From assembly GCA_021795535.1 (NCBI GenBank), contig JAJYPG010000149.1, positions 1-5,020 on the forward strand: a stretch of 5,020 bases of DNA, in the 5' to 3' direction. Each line of letters opens with the position of its first letter. The first letter of the stretch is position 1. A program made the position numbers and the translations under genes. Source of the DNA: Planctomycetota bacterium (GTDB lineage: Bacteria > Planctomycetota > Phycisphaerae > WQYP01). Shown here piece after piece: positions 1 through 5,020 of this stretch. The notes beneath the pieces were generated by a model that saw nothing but the letters and a program-made list of their open reading frames with translations, was not told the DNA's origin and made no database searches.

Positions 1-331
1 ACTCACCGGCCGTGAGCATCATGGAAGCGAAGGTGTGCCTGGTTTGATACTGGCGGCGATAACGAACACCCGATAGTCTCAATGCCGGTACCCAGGCACC
101 ATGCCGGATAGGCTGGTCGCCAGTCCATGCCGCGCCAGTACGTGGGTTCAGGAATATTGCTCCACCTGCCAGATAACTGTATTGTTTCTGTGCCTCGAGC
201 GCTTCCAGTGCCGGCGCAAGCAATTTCACATCGCGCGTTCCCTTGCGTGTCTTGGTGCCTTCTGCTTCGTCGGATGCCTGAGTTTTGGCGCGGCTTACCC
301 TGGCAATCCCCCGCAGAAAATCAATGTCGCC
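1..331 (-). pseudogene. Tyrosine recombinase (phage-type integrase), internal fragment of the catalytic domain
   Basis: Reading the minus strand from about 331 down to 2 gives roughly 110 uninterrupted codons that resemble the catalytic domain of tyrosine site-specific recombinases. The order is: a DIDFLRG start of the beta-sheet, the IARVSRAKTQAS strand, the GTKTRKGTRDVKLL beta-hairpin with the expected catalytic Lys (about 233-257), an IFLNPRTG segment, a GVRYRRQYQTRHTFASMM box II (about 25-60), then LTAGE at the window edge. The wording resembles integrases that carry an N-terminal Arm-binding domain (DUF3596-like), from memory of that family. The box I arginine region and N-terminus are lost at the right end, where the frame meets TGA (332-334) just past the join to ectB. 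The C-terminal His/Trp and nucleophilic Tyr lie beyond the left edge. The box II His position is Tyr (YQTR). As it stands it cannot be a complete enzyme: it is a relic of a mobile element or one half of a chimeric join. Confidence 0.85.
320..331. other. Breakpoint between integrase fragment and ectB, with shared ~12-bp sequence
   Basis: Plus-strand codons from 320 read I-N-V-A, which fits the conserved INVAS of EctB. The same bases read on the minus strand give G-D-I-D, which fits the WxDIDF start of the integrase catalytic domain. Left of 320 the plus frame no longer resembles EctB: the expected E-T-V-Q-G-E-G-G before INVAS is replaced by unrelated residues. Right of about 331 the minus frame hits TGA. 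The two homologies therefore meet, and overlap by about 9-12 bases, at one point. The overlap looks like microhomology at an illegitimate join. The sequence alone cannot say whether it is biological or an assembly or amplification chimera. Confidence 0.75.
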
Positions 332-1003
332 TCATTCCACTGGCTGCGCCGGGTGGAGGAAATATGCCATCGAAATAATATTCTTGTTATTGTGGATGAC
401 ATTCAGGCTGGCTGCGGACGCACCGGCTCATTTTTCAGCTTTACTCCCGCGGGTATGACACCGGACATCATCACGCTTTCCAAGTCTTTGGGAGCCTATG
501 GGCTGCCGTTTTCCGTGGTGCTTTTGCGGCCACATCTGGACTGCTGGGATCCCGGCGAACACAATGGAACATTCCGTGGGAATAATCTGGCTTTTGTGGC
601 GGCAACCGAGGCTCTGCGACTTTACTGGACGGACACCGCATTCAGCCAGACGGTTCGCCATAAGGCACAAATTCTGCGGCATGAGCTTGACAATATTATC
701 GGGACCATGCCGCCGGATATGGCCCTGGTGCGGGGTCGCGGCCTGATGTGTGGAATGGTCTTTGAACACGACGCAAAACTGGCGAAATTAATCACCGCAG
801 AGGCTTTTCAGCGTGGACTGATTCTTGAGACCTGCGGGGCACGGGACCAGGTGGTTAAATTTCTTCCGCCACTGATTATTGACGAATCGCTGCTGCTGGA
901 GGGAATCGCAATTCTGCGGGAAAGCGTGGCCAGTGTCCTGGCTGCCTGTCGGAACCACAAGAACGAAATTGATAACACCCTTGCACAGGAGGTATCCACA
1001 TGA
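320..1003 (+). CDS. ectB: Diaminobutyrate--2-oxoglutarate transaminase EctB, 5'-truncated (C-terminal ~227 residues)
   Basis: EctB is a PLP-dependent class III aminotransferase that makes L-2,4-diaminobutyrate from aspartate-4-semialdehyde with glutamate as amino donor, the first step of ectoine synthesis in the cytoplasm. The remnant starts at INVAS and keeps VDDIQAGCGRTG (PLP-N1 Asp, codon 395-397), TLSKSLGAYGLP (Schiff-base Lys, codon 482-484), and the EctB-typical GEHNGTFRGNN (Thr codon 569-571). It then has VRGRGLMCGM and the C-terminal ILETCG/VVKFLPPL/ESLLLEGI segments. Full EctB is about 420 residues, so roughly the first 200 are missing, including the PLP-phosphate glycine/threonine region. 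The frame stays open upstream to an ATG at 101, but that part is antisense integrase DNA and no good ribosome site precedes it. The stop overlaps the ectC start (ATGA, 1000-1003). The fragment would not be an active transaminase; the intact source gene surely was ectB. Confidence 0.92.
   Translation: MNVASFHWLRRVEEICHRNNILVIVDDIQAGCGRTGSFFSFTPAGMTPDIITLSKSLGAYGLPFSVVLLRPHLDCWDPGEHNGTFRGNNLAFVAATEALRLYWTDTAFSQTVRHKAQILRHELDNIIGTMPPDMALVRGRGLMCGMVFEHDAKLAKLITAEAFQRGLILETCGARDQVVKFLPPLIIDESLLLEGIAILRESVASVLAACRNHKNEIDNTLAQEVST
987..993 (+). promoter_or_regulatory. Ribosome binding site of ectC
   Basis: AGGAGGT lies inside the 3' end of ectB, six bases before the ectC ATG at 1000. It is a near-perfect anti-16S match. 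It fixes the ectC start and indicates strong translation coupled to ectB termination through the ATGA overlap. Confidence 0.85.
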
Positions 1004-1395
1004 TTGTACGAACACTCGAAGAGATTATCGGAACGCGACGGGACACCAAAGCCCAAACCTGGAGCAGTCGCCGTCTGCTTCTGGCGGAGGATGGTGTGGG
1101 ATTTTCCCTGCATGATACGCTTATTCACGCGGGCACCGAAACTCTTATCTGGTACAAACACCATGTGGAAGCGGTGTATTGCGTGGAGGGCGATGGTGAA
1201 GTGGAGGAAACTGTTACGGGCAAAATTCATCAGATTCGCCCCGGAACGCTTTATACACTCAATGGTCATGAACGCCATTTGCTTCGTGCCCGCACAACCC
1301 TGCGGCTGATCTGCGTTTTCACTCCTCCGCTCACAGGCTGCGAAGTGCATGATGCGCAAGGGGTATATCCGGCCACCAAAGTGGCCGACGTTTAA
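1000..1395 (+). CDS. ectC: L-ectoine synthase EctC
   Basis: EctC is the last enzyme of ectoine synthesis: a metal-dependent cupin that cyclises N-gamma-acetyl-2,4-diaminobutyrate to ectoine with loss of water, in the cytoplasm. The 131 residues match the family length and start MIVRTLEEI, as EctC proteins usually do. The cupin core carries ETLIWYKHHVEAVYCVEGDGE (residues 47-67) and RPGTLYTLNGHERHLLRA (80-97). Glu57, Tyr85 and His93 fall exactly at the iron-ligand numbers described for Paenibacillus lautus EctC. Trp21, Arg25, Thr40, Tyr52, Cys105, Phe107 and Glu115 also coincide with residues I recall as substrate-binding or catalytic. Position 38 is His where I recall Asn in that enzyme. The start has an AGGAGGT site six bases upstream and overlaps the ectB stop. 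The gene looks intact and functional. Without ectA and a complete ectB in the window, the pathway is incomplete as seen here. Confidence 0.97.
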   Translation: MIVRTLEEIIGTRRDTKAQTWSSRRLLLAEDGVGFSLHDTLIHAGTETLIWYKHHVEAVYCVEGDGEVEETVTGKIHQIRPGTLYTLNGHERHLLRARTTLRLICVFTPPLTGCEVHDAQGVYPATKVADV

Positions 1396-1473
1396 GGTCC
1401 CACCCAATACGCCGACAACGGAATATGGGCAATTGAATCTCACGGATGAGAATCAAGATCGAACTATTACCTG

Positions 1474-1479
1474 AAGGAG
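1474..1479 (+). promoter_or_regulatory. Ribosome binding site deciding a GTG start for ehuB
   Basis: AAGGAG sits five bases before GTG 1485-1487. The in-frame ATG at 1446 has no comparable purine-rich site in the preceding bases. The GTG start also places the basic residues directly before the hydrophobic core of the signal peptide. Both facts favour 1485 over 1446. Confidence 0.7.
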
Positions 1480-1484
1480 AATCC

Positions 1485-2387
1485 GTGGGAAGAATCAACC
1501 GTAAAATGGCGTCTATCGTTTTGTGCGGCATCGTGACGCTGACTTTTATGTCCGGATGCCAAAAGCACCGTGGGGGAAAAACGGAGAGTTTACTCTCGCG
1601 AATCCGTGCGCGCGGCTATGTGCGGGTGGGGTTCGCCAATGAGGCGCCATTTGCCTATATAGATTCCCACACCGGAAAATTAACGGGGGAATCTCCGACT
1701 GTGCTGCGCGCGGTAATGCGACGACTGGGGGTAAGGCATGTTCATGGGGTCCTTACCACCTTTGGCGCACTTATTCCCGCCTTACAGGCGGGCCGCTTTG
1801 ATCTTATTGCCGCAGGAATGTACATCACGCCGTTGCGGTGCAAGCAGATTGCCTTTTCCAACCCAACTTTCGCCATTGGCGACGGCATGGTGGTCAGGAA
1901 AGGCAATCCGCTGAATCTGCACGGGTACAAGGCTTTTGTGCGAAACCCCAGGCTTACGCTGGGGGTGGTGCAGGGGGCCATTGAATACAATTATGCGCGG
2001 GAATGCGGCATACCCAAAAATCAGATAAAACTATTTCCCGATTCTCCCAGTGCGTTGGCCGCGGTGGAAAACAATCGGGTAAACGCTTACGCCGCGACGG
2101 AATTGACCGTTCGCCGCCTGGTGGCCAAATCGCCCGGTGCACAGGTACAGGCCGCAGCGCCTTTTCATAACCCGGTATTCCACGGCGCGATGGTAAAAGG
2201 CTATGGCGCGTTTGGTTTCCGTAAAAACAATGTCCAATTGCGGCGCGCGGTGGATCGCGTTCTGCGGACGTTTATCGGTTCGCGGCGGCATCTGGCCTTG
2301 GTAAAGCAATTTGGATTCACCAAGACGGATATGCCGGGCGCGGTTACCGCGACGCAACTTTGCGGATGCAAACACCAGGCCAGATAA
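1485..2387 (+). CDS. ehuB: Ectoine/hydroxyectoine ABC transporter substrate-binding lipoprotein, EhuB-like
   Basis: This is the extracytoplasmic binding protein (SBP_bac_3 family) that would capture ectoine or hydroxyectoine and deliver it to EhuC/EhuD. From the GTG start it has 300 residues. It begins with a basic N-region (GRINRK), a hydrophobic stretch to residue ~21 and MSGC ending at Cys25. This is a lipobox-like site with an unusual Met at -3, so a membrane-anchored lipoprotein is likely. The domain then runs from LLSRIRARGYVRVGFANEAPF to the C-terminal FGFTKTDMPGAVTATQLC, which parallels the end of known EhuB proteins. Ligand residues recalled from the Sinorhizobium meliloti EhuB structure (Glu21, Phe24, Tyr60, Phe80, Arg85) align with Glu53, Phe56, Phe93, Tyr113 and Arg118 here: charged pair kept, aromatic cage kept with two Phe/Tyr swaps. 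The gene lies 89 bp after ectC with no convincing promoter between. An alternative start is ATG 1446, adding 13 residues. Family is secure; ectoine specificity rests on these residues plus context. Confidence 0.9.
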   Translation: MGRINRKMASIVLCGIVTLTFMSGCQKHRGGKTESLLSRIRARGYVRVGFANEAPFAYIDSHTGKLTGESPTVLRAVMRRLGVRHVHGVLTTFGALIPALQAGRFDLIAAGMYITPLRCKQIAFSNPTFAIGDGMVVRKGNPLNLHGYKAFVRNPRLTLGVVQGAIEYNYARECGIPKNQIKLFPDSPSALAAVENNRVNAYAATELTVRRLVAKSPGAQVQAAAPFHNPVFHGAMVKGYGAFGFRKNNVQLRRAVDRVLRTFIGSRRHLALVKQFGFTKTDMPGAVTATQLCGCKHQAR

Positions 2388-2450
2388 ACCACAGAACGCA
2401 CCGCCGCAATGTCTGACGGCTGACGTGACTAAACGGGAGAACGATCTTAG

Positions 2451-3113
2451 ATGCCAATTATGGCGACGCTTAACATCTTTCCCTTTCTGTTGCGCGGTAC
2501 CGCGGTTACCGCGGAGATAACCGCCGCGGCCATTCTTTTAGCCTGCGCAGCGGCGGTGATGGCGGCGGTGTGCCGCCTTTCAACAATAAACTGGCTGACC
2601 TGGACCGCACGCGTGTATATTGAATTCTTCCGCGGAACCTCCGCCCTGATTCAATTATTCTGGGTATTTTATGTTCTGCCATTCATGGGAATACGCATCG
2701 GACCGATGACTGCGGCAATTCTGGTGCTGGGGCTGAATGGCGGTGCCTATGGCGCAGAAATTATTCGGGGTGCGGTGCTTTCTGTTTCGCGCGGACAACT
2801 TGAGGCGGCCATTGCGCTGAATCTGCCGAGGGTGTCCCGCGTGGTCCGAATTATAACACCTCAGGCACTGCCACTGGCGATTCCGCCGATGACCAACCTG
2901 TTTATAGATATTCTCAAGAATAGTTCCCTTGCGGGACTGGTAACAGTTGGCGACCTGACTTTTCAGGCCCAGGTGCTGCGTGAGTCGACACTAAGAAGCG
3001 GTTATATCTACGGTATTGTGATGGTAATTTATTTTCTGCTTGCGATGGTATTAAGTGGAGTGATGCGTTACGTGGAACGACGAATTGATTTTCCACGCGG
3101 GGGGCGCACATGA
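2451..3113 (+). CDS. ehuC: Ectoine/hydroxyectoine ABC transporter permease EhuC
   Basis: This is an inner-membrane permease of the polar amino acid (HisMQ/GlnP) type. It would form the translocation channel with EhuD for ectoine or hydroxyectoine import. The 220 residues contain a hydrophobic N-terminal segment (about 9-42), the family stretch IEFFRGTSALIQLFW (57-71), and further membrane segments near 73-95 and 185-205. The cytoplasmic coupling helix is RGQLEAAIALN (114-124), the EAA loop that docks on the ATPase; the consensus Gly after EAA is Asn, as in EhuD. LTVGDLTFQAQ-like wording (VTVGDLTFQAQVLRE) near the C-terminus is typical of EhuC as I recall it. It starts 63 bp after ehuB; GGGAG at 2435-2439 is 11 bases from ATG 2451, and a second ATG at 2460 is an alternative. 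Its stop overlaps the ehuD start by ATGA, implying coupled 1:1 synthesis of the two permeases. Confidence 0.91.
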   Translation: MPIMATLNIFPFLLRGTAVTAEITAAAILLACAAAVMAAVCRLSTINWLTWTARVYIEFFRGTSALIQLFWVFYVLPFMGIRIGPMTAAILVLGLNGGAYGAEIIRGAVLSVSRGQLEAAIALNLPRVSRVVRIITPQALPLAIPPMTNLFIDILKNSSLAGLVTVGDLTFQAQVLRESTLRSGYIYGIVMVIYFLLAMVLSGVMRYVERRIDFPRGGRT

Positions 3114-3766
3114 CCTGGAACTGGCATTTTGCCTGGCGGGTGCTGCCCGTTCTCTTGCGCGGCCTGCTTGTTACGCTGGAGGCCACCGGCGCGGGTATGA
3201 TCCTCGCGCTGGTCATCGGACTGATCTGGGCGGTCATGGTTCGCAGCGGCAAATTCTGGCTGGTCTGGCCCGCTCGGGCCATTGTGGAGTTTGTCCGCAA
3301 CACGCCCCTGCTGATTCAGCTCTTTTTTCTTTACTACGTCATGCCGGAATTTCATGTGCAGATGTCTGCACTTGCCACAGGCATGGTGGCTTTGGGGATT
3401 AATTACAGCGCCTATACCGCCGAGGTTTATCGGGCCGGTCTGGAAAACATTCCCCGCGGCCAGCGCGATGCCGCCCGCGCCCTGAATATTCCAGGCGGCT
3501 GGACGTTTCGGGATATAATATTTCCGCAAGCTCTGGCCCCCATGATTCCCGCACTGGGCAATAACCTTATCGCCATGTTCAAGGACACGCCGCTTCTTTC
3601 CACCATAACGGTGGGGGAAATGCTGCAAAAAGCCCTGGTGGTGGGCGACACCACTTTTCACTATCTTGAGCCGCTGACCATGGTGGGTGTTCTGTTTCTG
3701 CTGGTCAGCCTGGTTTCATCTTTCCTGATCGGATTGTTCGAACGTTATGCAGGATTGCGGAGTTGA
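3110..3766 (+). CDS. ehuD: Ectoine/hydroxyectoine ABC transporter permease EhuD
   Basis: This is the second permease subunit, paralogous to EhuC, completing the membrane channel of the importer. The 218 residues begin MTWNWHFAWRVLPVLLRGLLVT, like other EhuD proteins. They show membrane segments near 11-44, 66-79, 86-104 and a C-terminal one near 190-212. EFVRNTPLLIQLFFLYY (60-76) and NNLIAMFKDTPLLSTITV in the C-terminal third are HisM-type landmarks. The EAA loop reads RGQRDAARALN (116-126): Asp replaces Glu and Asn replaces the conserved Gly, the latter shared with EhuC. The ATG lies inside the ehuC stop (ATGA) behind a G-run at 3099-3104, so translation is probably coupled. The ATPase gene follows after three bases. 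Complete; no frame damage. Confidence 0.92.
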   Translation: MTWNWHFAWRVLPVLLRGLLVTLEATGAGMILALVIGLIWAVMVRSGKFWLVWPARAIVEFVRNTPLLIQLFFLYYVMPEFHVQMSALATGMVALGINYSAYTAEVYRAGLENIPRGQRDAARALNIPGGWTFRDIIFPQALAPMIPALGNNLIAMFKDTPLLSTITVGEMLQKALVVGDTTFHYLEPLTMVGVLFLLVSLVSSFLIGLFERYAGLRS

Positions 3767-3769
3767 ATT

Positions 3770-4573
3770 ATGGCCGAAAGTCAGCGGAATGCCCAACATC
3801 CCCATTGCATGGTGGAACTGCGGAATGTTGACAAGAGTTTCGGTGAACATCAGGTTCTGCGAAATCTTTCTCTTTCCGTCAACGCGGGCGAACGGGTCTT
3901 TTTAATCGGCCCGAGTGGTTCGGGAAAGTCCACAGTGTTGCGCATGATTATGACACTGGAAAGACCCGATGGCGGAAGCCTGTTCATCAACGGACGGGAA
4001 CTTTTCCGCATGACGCGGGGAGACACCATGATCCCCGCAAACGAGGCTCATTTACGAATGATGCGCCGTGATGTGGGCATGGTCTTCCAGCATTTTAATC
4101 TCTTCGGACACATGCGCGTGCTGCGGAATGTGACCGAAGCGCCGATGCGCTCGCTGAAAATGTCTCAAACGCAGGCCGAGAAACATGCACGCGATCTTCT
4201 GGCACGCGTGGGCCTTGCCGATAAAATAAACGCATGGCCGGCGGAGCTTTCCGGTGGCCAAAAGCAACGCGTGGCCATTGCCAGGGCGTTGGCGATGCAG
4301 CCGCGGATCATGTTGTTTGATGAGATAACATCCGCCCTGGACCCGGAAATCGCTGCGGAAGTGCTGCACGTGGTGCGCGACCTGGCGAGCCGGACGGATA
4401 TGACCATGATTTTTGTGACCCATCAGATGCGTTTTGCCCGCGCTATGGCTGATCGTGTTTTATTTTTTGACCAGGGACAAATTCTTGAACAAGGGCCGCC
4501 CGAACAGGTTCTGCAAGACCCCCGCGCGCCACGCACCCGGGAGTTTCTCGCCAGTATTCTGGATGCCTCCTGA
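3770..4573 (+). CDS. ehuA: Ectoine/hydroxyectoine ABC transporter ATP-binding protein EhuA
   Basis: This cytoplasmic ATPase dimerises under EhuC/EhuD and powers import. The 267 residues carry every ABC motif in order: Walker A GPSGSGKST (47-55), Q-loop FQHFNLF (Gln107), signature LSGGQ (160-164), Walker B IMLFDE with catalytic Glu185, D-loop SALDPE (188-193) and H-loop His218 in FVTHQM. An insertion between Walker A and the Q-loop (about 79-100, MTRGDTMIPANEAHLRMMRR) is longer than in HisP/GlnQ-type ATPases. It resembles the EhuA subgroup as I recall it, as does LERPDGGSLFI. The start at 3770 is backed by GGAG at 3759-3762, seven bases upstream; ATG 3809 is a weaker alternative. It follows ehuD by three bases and is the last gene of the run. 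The order B-C-D-A differs from the ehuABCD order known in Sinorhizobium meliloti. Confidence 0.93.
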   Translation: MAESQRNAQHPHCMVELRNVDKSFGEHQVLRNLSLSVNAGERVFLIGPSGSGKSTVLRMIMTLERPDGGSLFINGRELFRMTRGDTMIPANEAHLRMMRRDVGMVFQHFNLFGHMRVLRNVTEAPMRSLKMSQTQAEKHARDLLARVGLADKINAWPAELSGGQKQRVAIARALAMQPRIMLFDEITSALDPEIAAEVLHVVRDLASRTDMTMIFVTHQMRFARAMADRVLFFDQGQILEQGPPEQVLQDPRAPRTREFLASILDAS

Positions 4574-4624
4574 ACAGAATGTGAACCAAACACCCCATTG
4601 GAAATTGTTCCTGTACAAAATACT

Positions 4625-4641
4625 CGGACCGCAAAAGTCCG
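4625..4641. terminator. Small inverted repeat after ehuA, possible weak stem-loop
   Basis: CGGAC (4625-4629) and GTCCG (4637-4641) form a five-base stem with a seven-base A-rich loop, about 50 bases after the ehuA stop. No T-run follows on the plus strand, so it is not a textbook intrinsic terminator. It could equally be an operator half-site pair just upstream of the TATAAT box. A second weak hairpin, GCCG/CGGC followed by TTTT, lies at 4680-4697. Confidence 0.25.
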
Positions 4642-4651
4642 CGTAATTGCT

Positions 4652-4657
4652 TATAAT
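4652..4657 (+). promoter_or_regulatory. Perfect -10 box (TATAAT), candidate lpxI promoter
   Basis: TATAAT lies in the intergenic gap, about 70 bases before the proposed lpxI ATG at 4726. That would give a leader of roughly 60 bases. No good -35 hexamer is found 15-19 bases upstream (the bases there read around CCGCAA). A TGC at 4648-4650 is one base out of place for an extended -10. It suggests lpxI is transcribed separately from the ehu operon. Confidence 0.45.
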
Positions 4658-4725
4658 GGTTCCCGGTGAATGGCGGCGGGCCGTTCCAGCGGCTTTTGCG
4701 GCGACCCATGGTTGGATGGCGGTTT

Positions 4726-5020
4726 ATGGCATGCTCTTCACAACGCGAGCCGATTGGCATTATCGCCGGACAGGGCACGCTCCCTGTGCAGGTGGCGCAG
4801 GGCCTTAAGGCCGCGGGACACAGAGTTGTCTGCCTGGGGCTTTCCGGCCAGAGTCGCGAAGACTTGCTGATTCCGCAATGCGATGTATTCTCACGTGTGG
4901 GCCTGATACGCCTGAACCAGTGGATTCGGGTGCTGCGCCGTCACGGGGCGTCTCGCGCTGTGATGGTAGGCCGTGTGGCCAAGGAACGAATATATGACCG
5001 CTATTACATGTTTCGCTATG
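4726..5020 (+). CDS. lpxI: UDP-2,3-diacylglucosamine diphosphatase LpxI (DUF1009), N-terminal part, runs off the right edge
   Basis: LpxI hydrolyses UDP-2,3-diacylglucosamine to lipid X and UMP in the lipid A (Raetz) pathway. It replaces LpxH in many bacteria. About 98 codons are present. IGIIAGQGTLPVQVAQGLKA gives the family's N-terminal GxGxLP nucleotide-binding-like loop. VVCLGLSG, then CDVFSRVGLIRLNQWIRVLRR and AVMVGRVAKERIYD follow in the order known for this family. The C-terminal catalytic domain lies outside the window. ATG 4726 is chosen because it puts the IGIIAG strand near residue 10 and has GGATGG (4714-4719) upstream. ATG 4708 and GTG 4666 are in-frame alternatives, with an in-frame stop at 4654. 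It is the same strand as ehuA but separated by about 150 bp with its own TATAAT, so probably not part of the osmoprotection operon. Its presence implies a lipid A-making Gram-negative host. Confidence 0.85.
   Translation, partial: MACSSQREPIGIIAGQGTLPVQVAQGLKAAGHRVVCLGLSGQSREDLLIPQCDVFSRVGLIRLNQWIRVLRRHGASRAVMVGRVAKERIYDRYYMFRY

Noticed and set aside
101..319. Open plus-strand frame continuous with ectB, starting ATG 101
   Set aside because: It is antisense to the integrase fragment, has no EctB similarity before INVAS at 320 and no ribosome site; it stays open by chance.
808..1443. Long minus-strand open frame (211 codons) opposite ectB/ectC
   Set aside because: It lies opposite two well-recognised genes, its translation resembles no family I know, and a frame of this length is expected by chance in such DNA.
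1431..1469. TTGAAT and CTATTA as a promoter for ehuB
   Set aside because: The spacing is about 25 bases, far from 17, and both boxes are poor matches.
3068..3661. Minus-strand open frame (197 codons) opposite ehuC/ehuD
   Set aside because: Antisense shadow of a strongly conserved permease gene; composition is low-hydrophobic and His/Gly/Gln-rich with no recognisable motif.
4605..4610. TTGTTC as -35 for the TATAAT at 4652
   Set aside because: The spacer would be 41 bases, incompatible with a sigma70-type promoter.
4434..4646. Plus-strand small open frame overlapping the end of ehuA
   Set aside because: It lies mostly inside ehuA in another frame and shows no ribosome site or recognisable sequence.

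Overview
The window holds part of a compatible-solute (ectoine) locus. The proteins point to a Gram-negative bacterium: the right-hand gene is LpxI, an enzyme of lipid A synthesis. Together with the lipoprotein-type solute-binding protein, LpxI makes me lean weakly towards a planctomycete-like (Phycisphaerae-type) or otherwise uncultured lineage. That is inference, and the sequence does not prove a taxon.

Layout. (1) Positions 1 to about 331, minus strand: an internal fragment of a tyrosine recombinase (phage-type integrase), cut at both ends. (2) About 320-1003, plus strand: the C-terminal half of EctB, the diaminobutyrate aminotransferase. Its N-terminal ~200 residues are missing and ectA is not present. 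(3) 1000-1395: a complete ectC (ectoine synthase), overlapping ectB by ATGA. (4) 1485-2387, 2451-3113, 3110-3766 and 3770-4573: ehuB, ehuC, ehuD and ehuA, a complete polar-amino-acid-type ABC importer of the ectoine/hydroxyectoine family (binding lipoprotein, two permeases, ATPase). (5) 4574-4725: a short intergenic region with a perfect TATAAT box. (6) 4726 to the right edge: the N-terminal ~98 residues of lpxI.

How the genes work together. EctB and EctC are two of the three steps from aspartate-semialdehyde to ectoine. EhuBCDA would bind ectoine or hydroxyectoine outside the cytoplasm and pump it in at the expense of ATP. All six genes lie on one strand with short gaps or overlaps, so they probably form one osmoadaptation operon that couples synthesis with uptake or recapture. 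No ectoine-degradation (eut/doe) gene is visible, so uptake here looks osmoprotective rather than nutritional.

The most notable feature is the left junction. The integrase reading (minus strand) and the EctB reading (plus strand) both run into the same ~12 bp at about 320-331, and both genes are truncated there. This is either a real illegitimate recombination or deletion that destroyed ectB, or a chimeric join in the sequence. The open frame that continues upstream of ectB to 101 is antisense integrase DNA, not EctB. I see no wholly new system; the rest is a recognisable but compactly arranged ectoine synthesis and import locus. No RNA gene, CRISPR array or insertion sequence terminus was seen.
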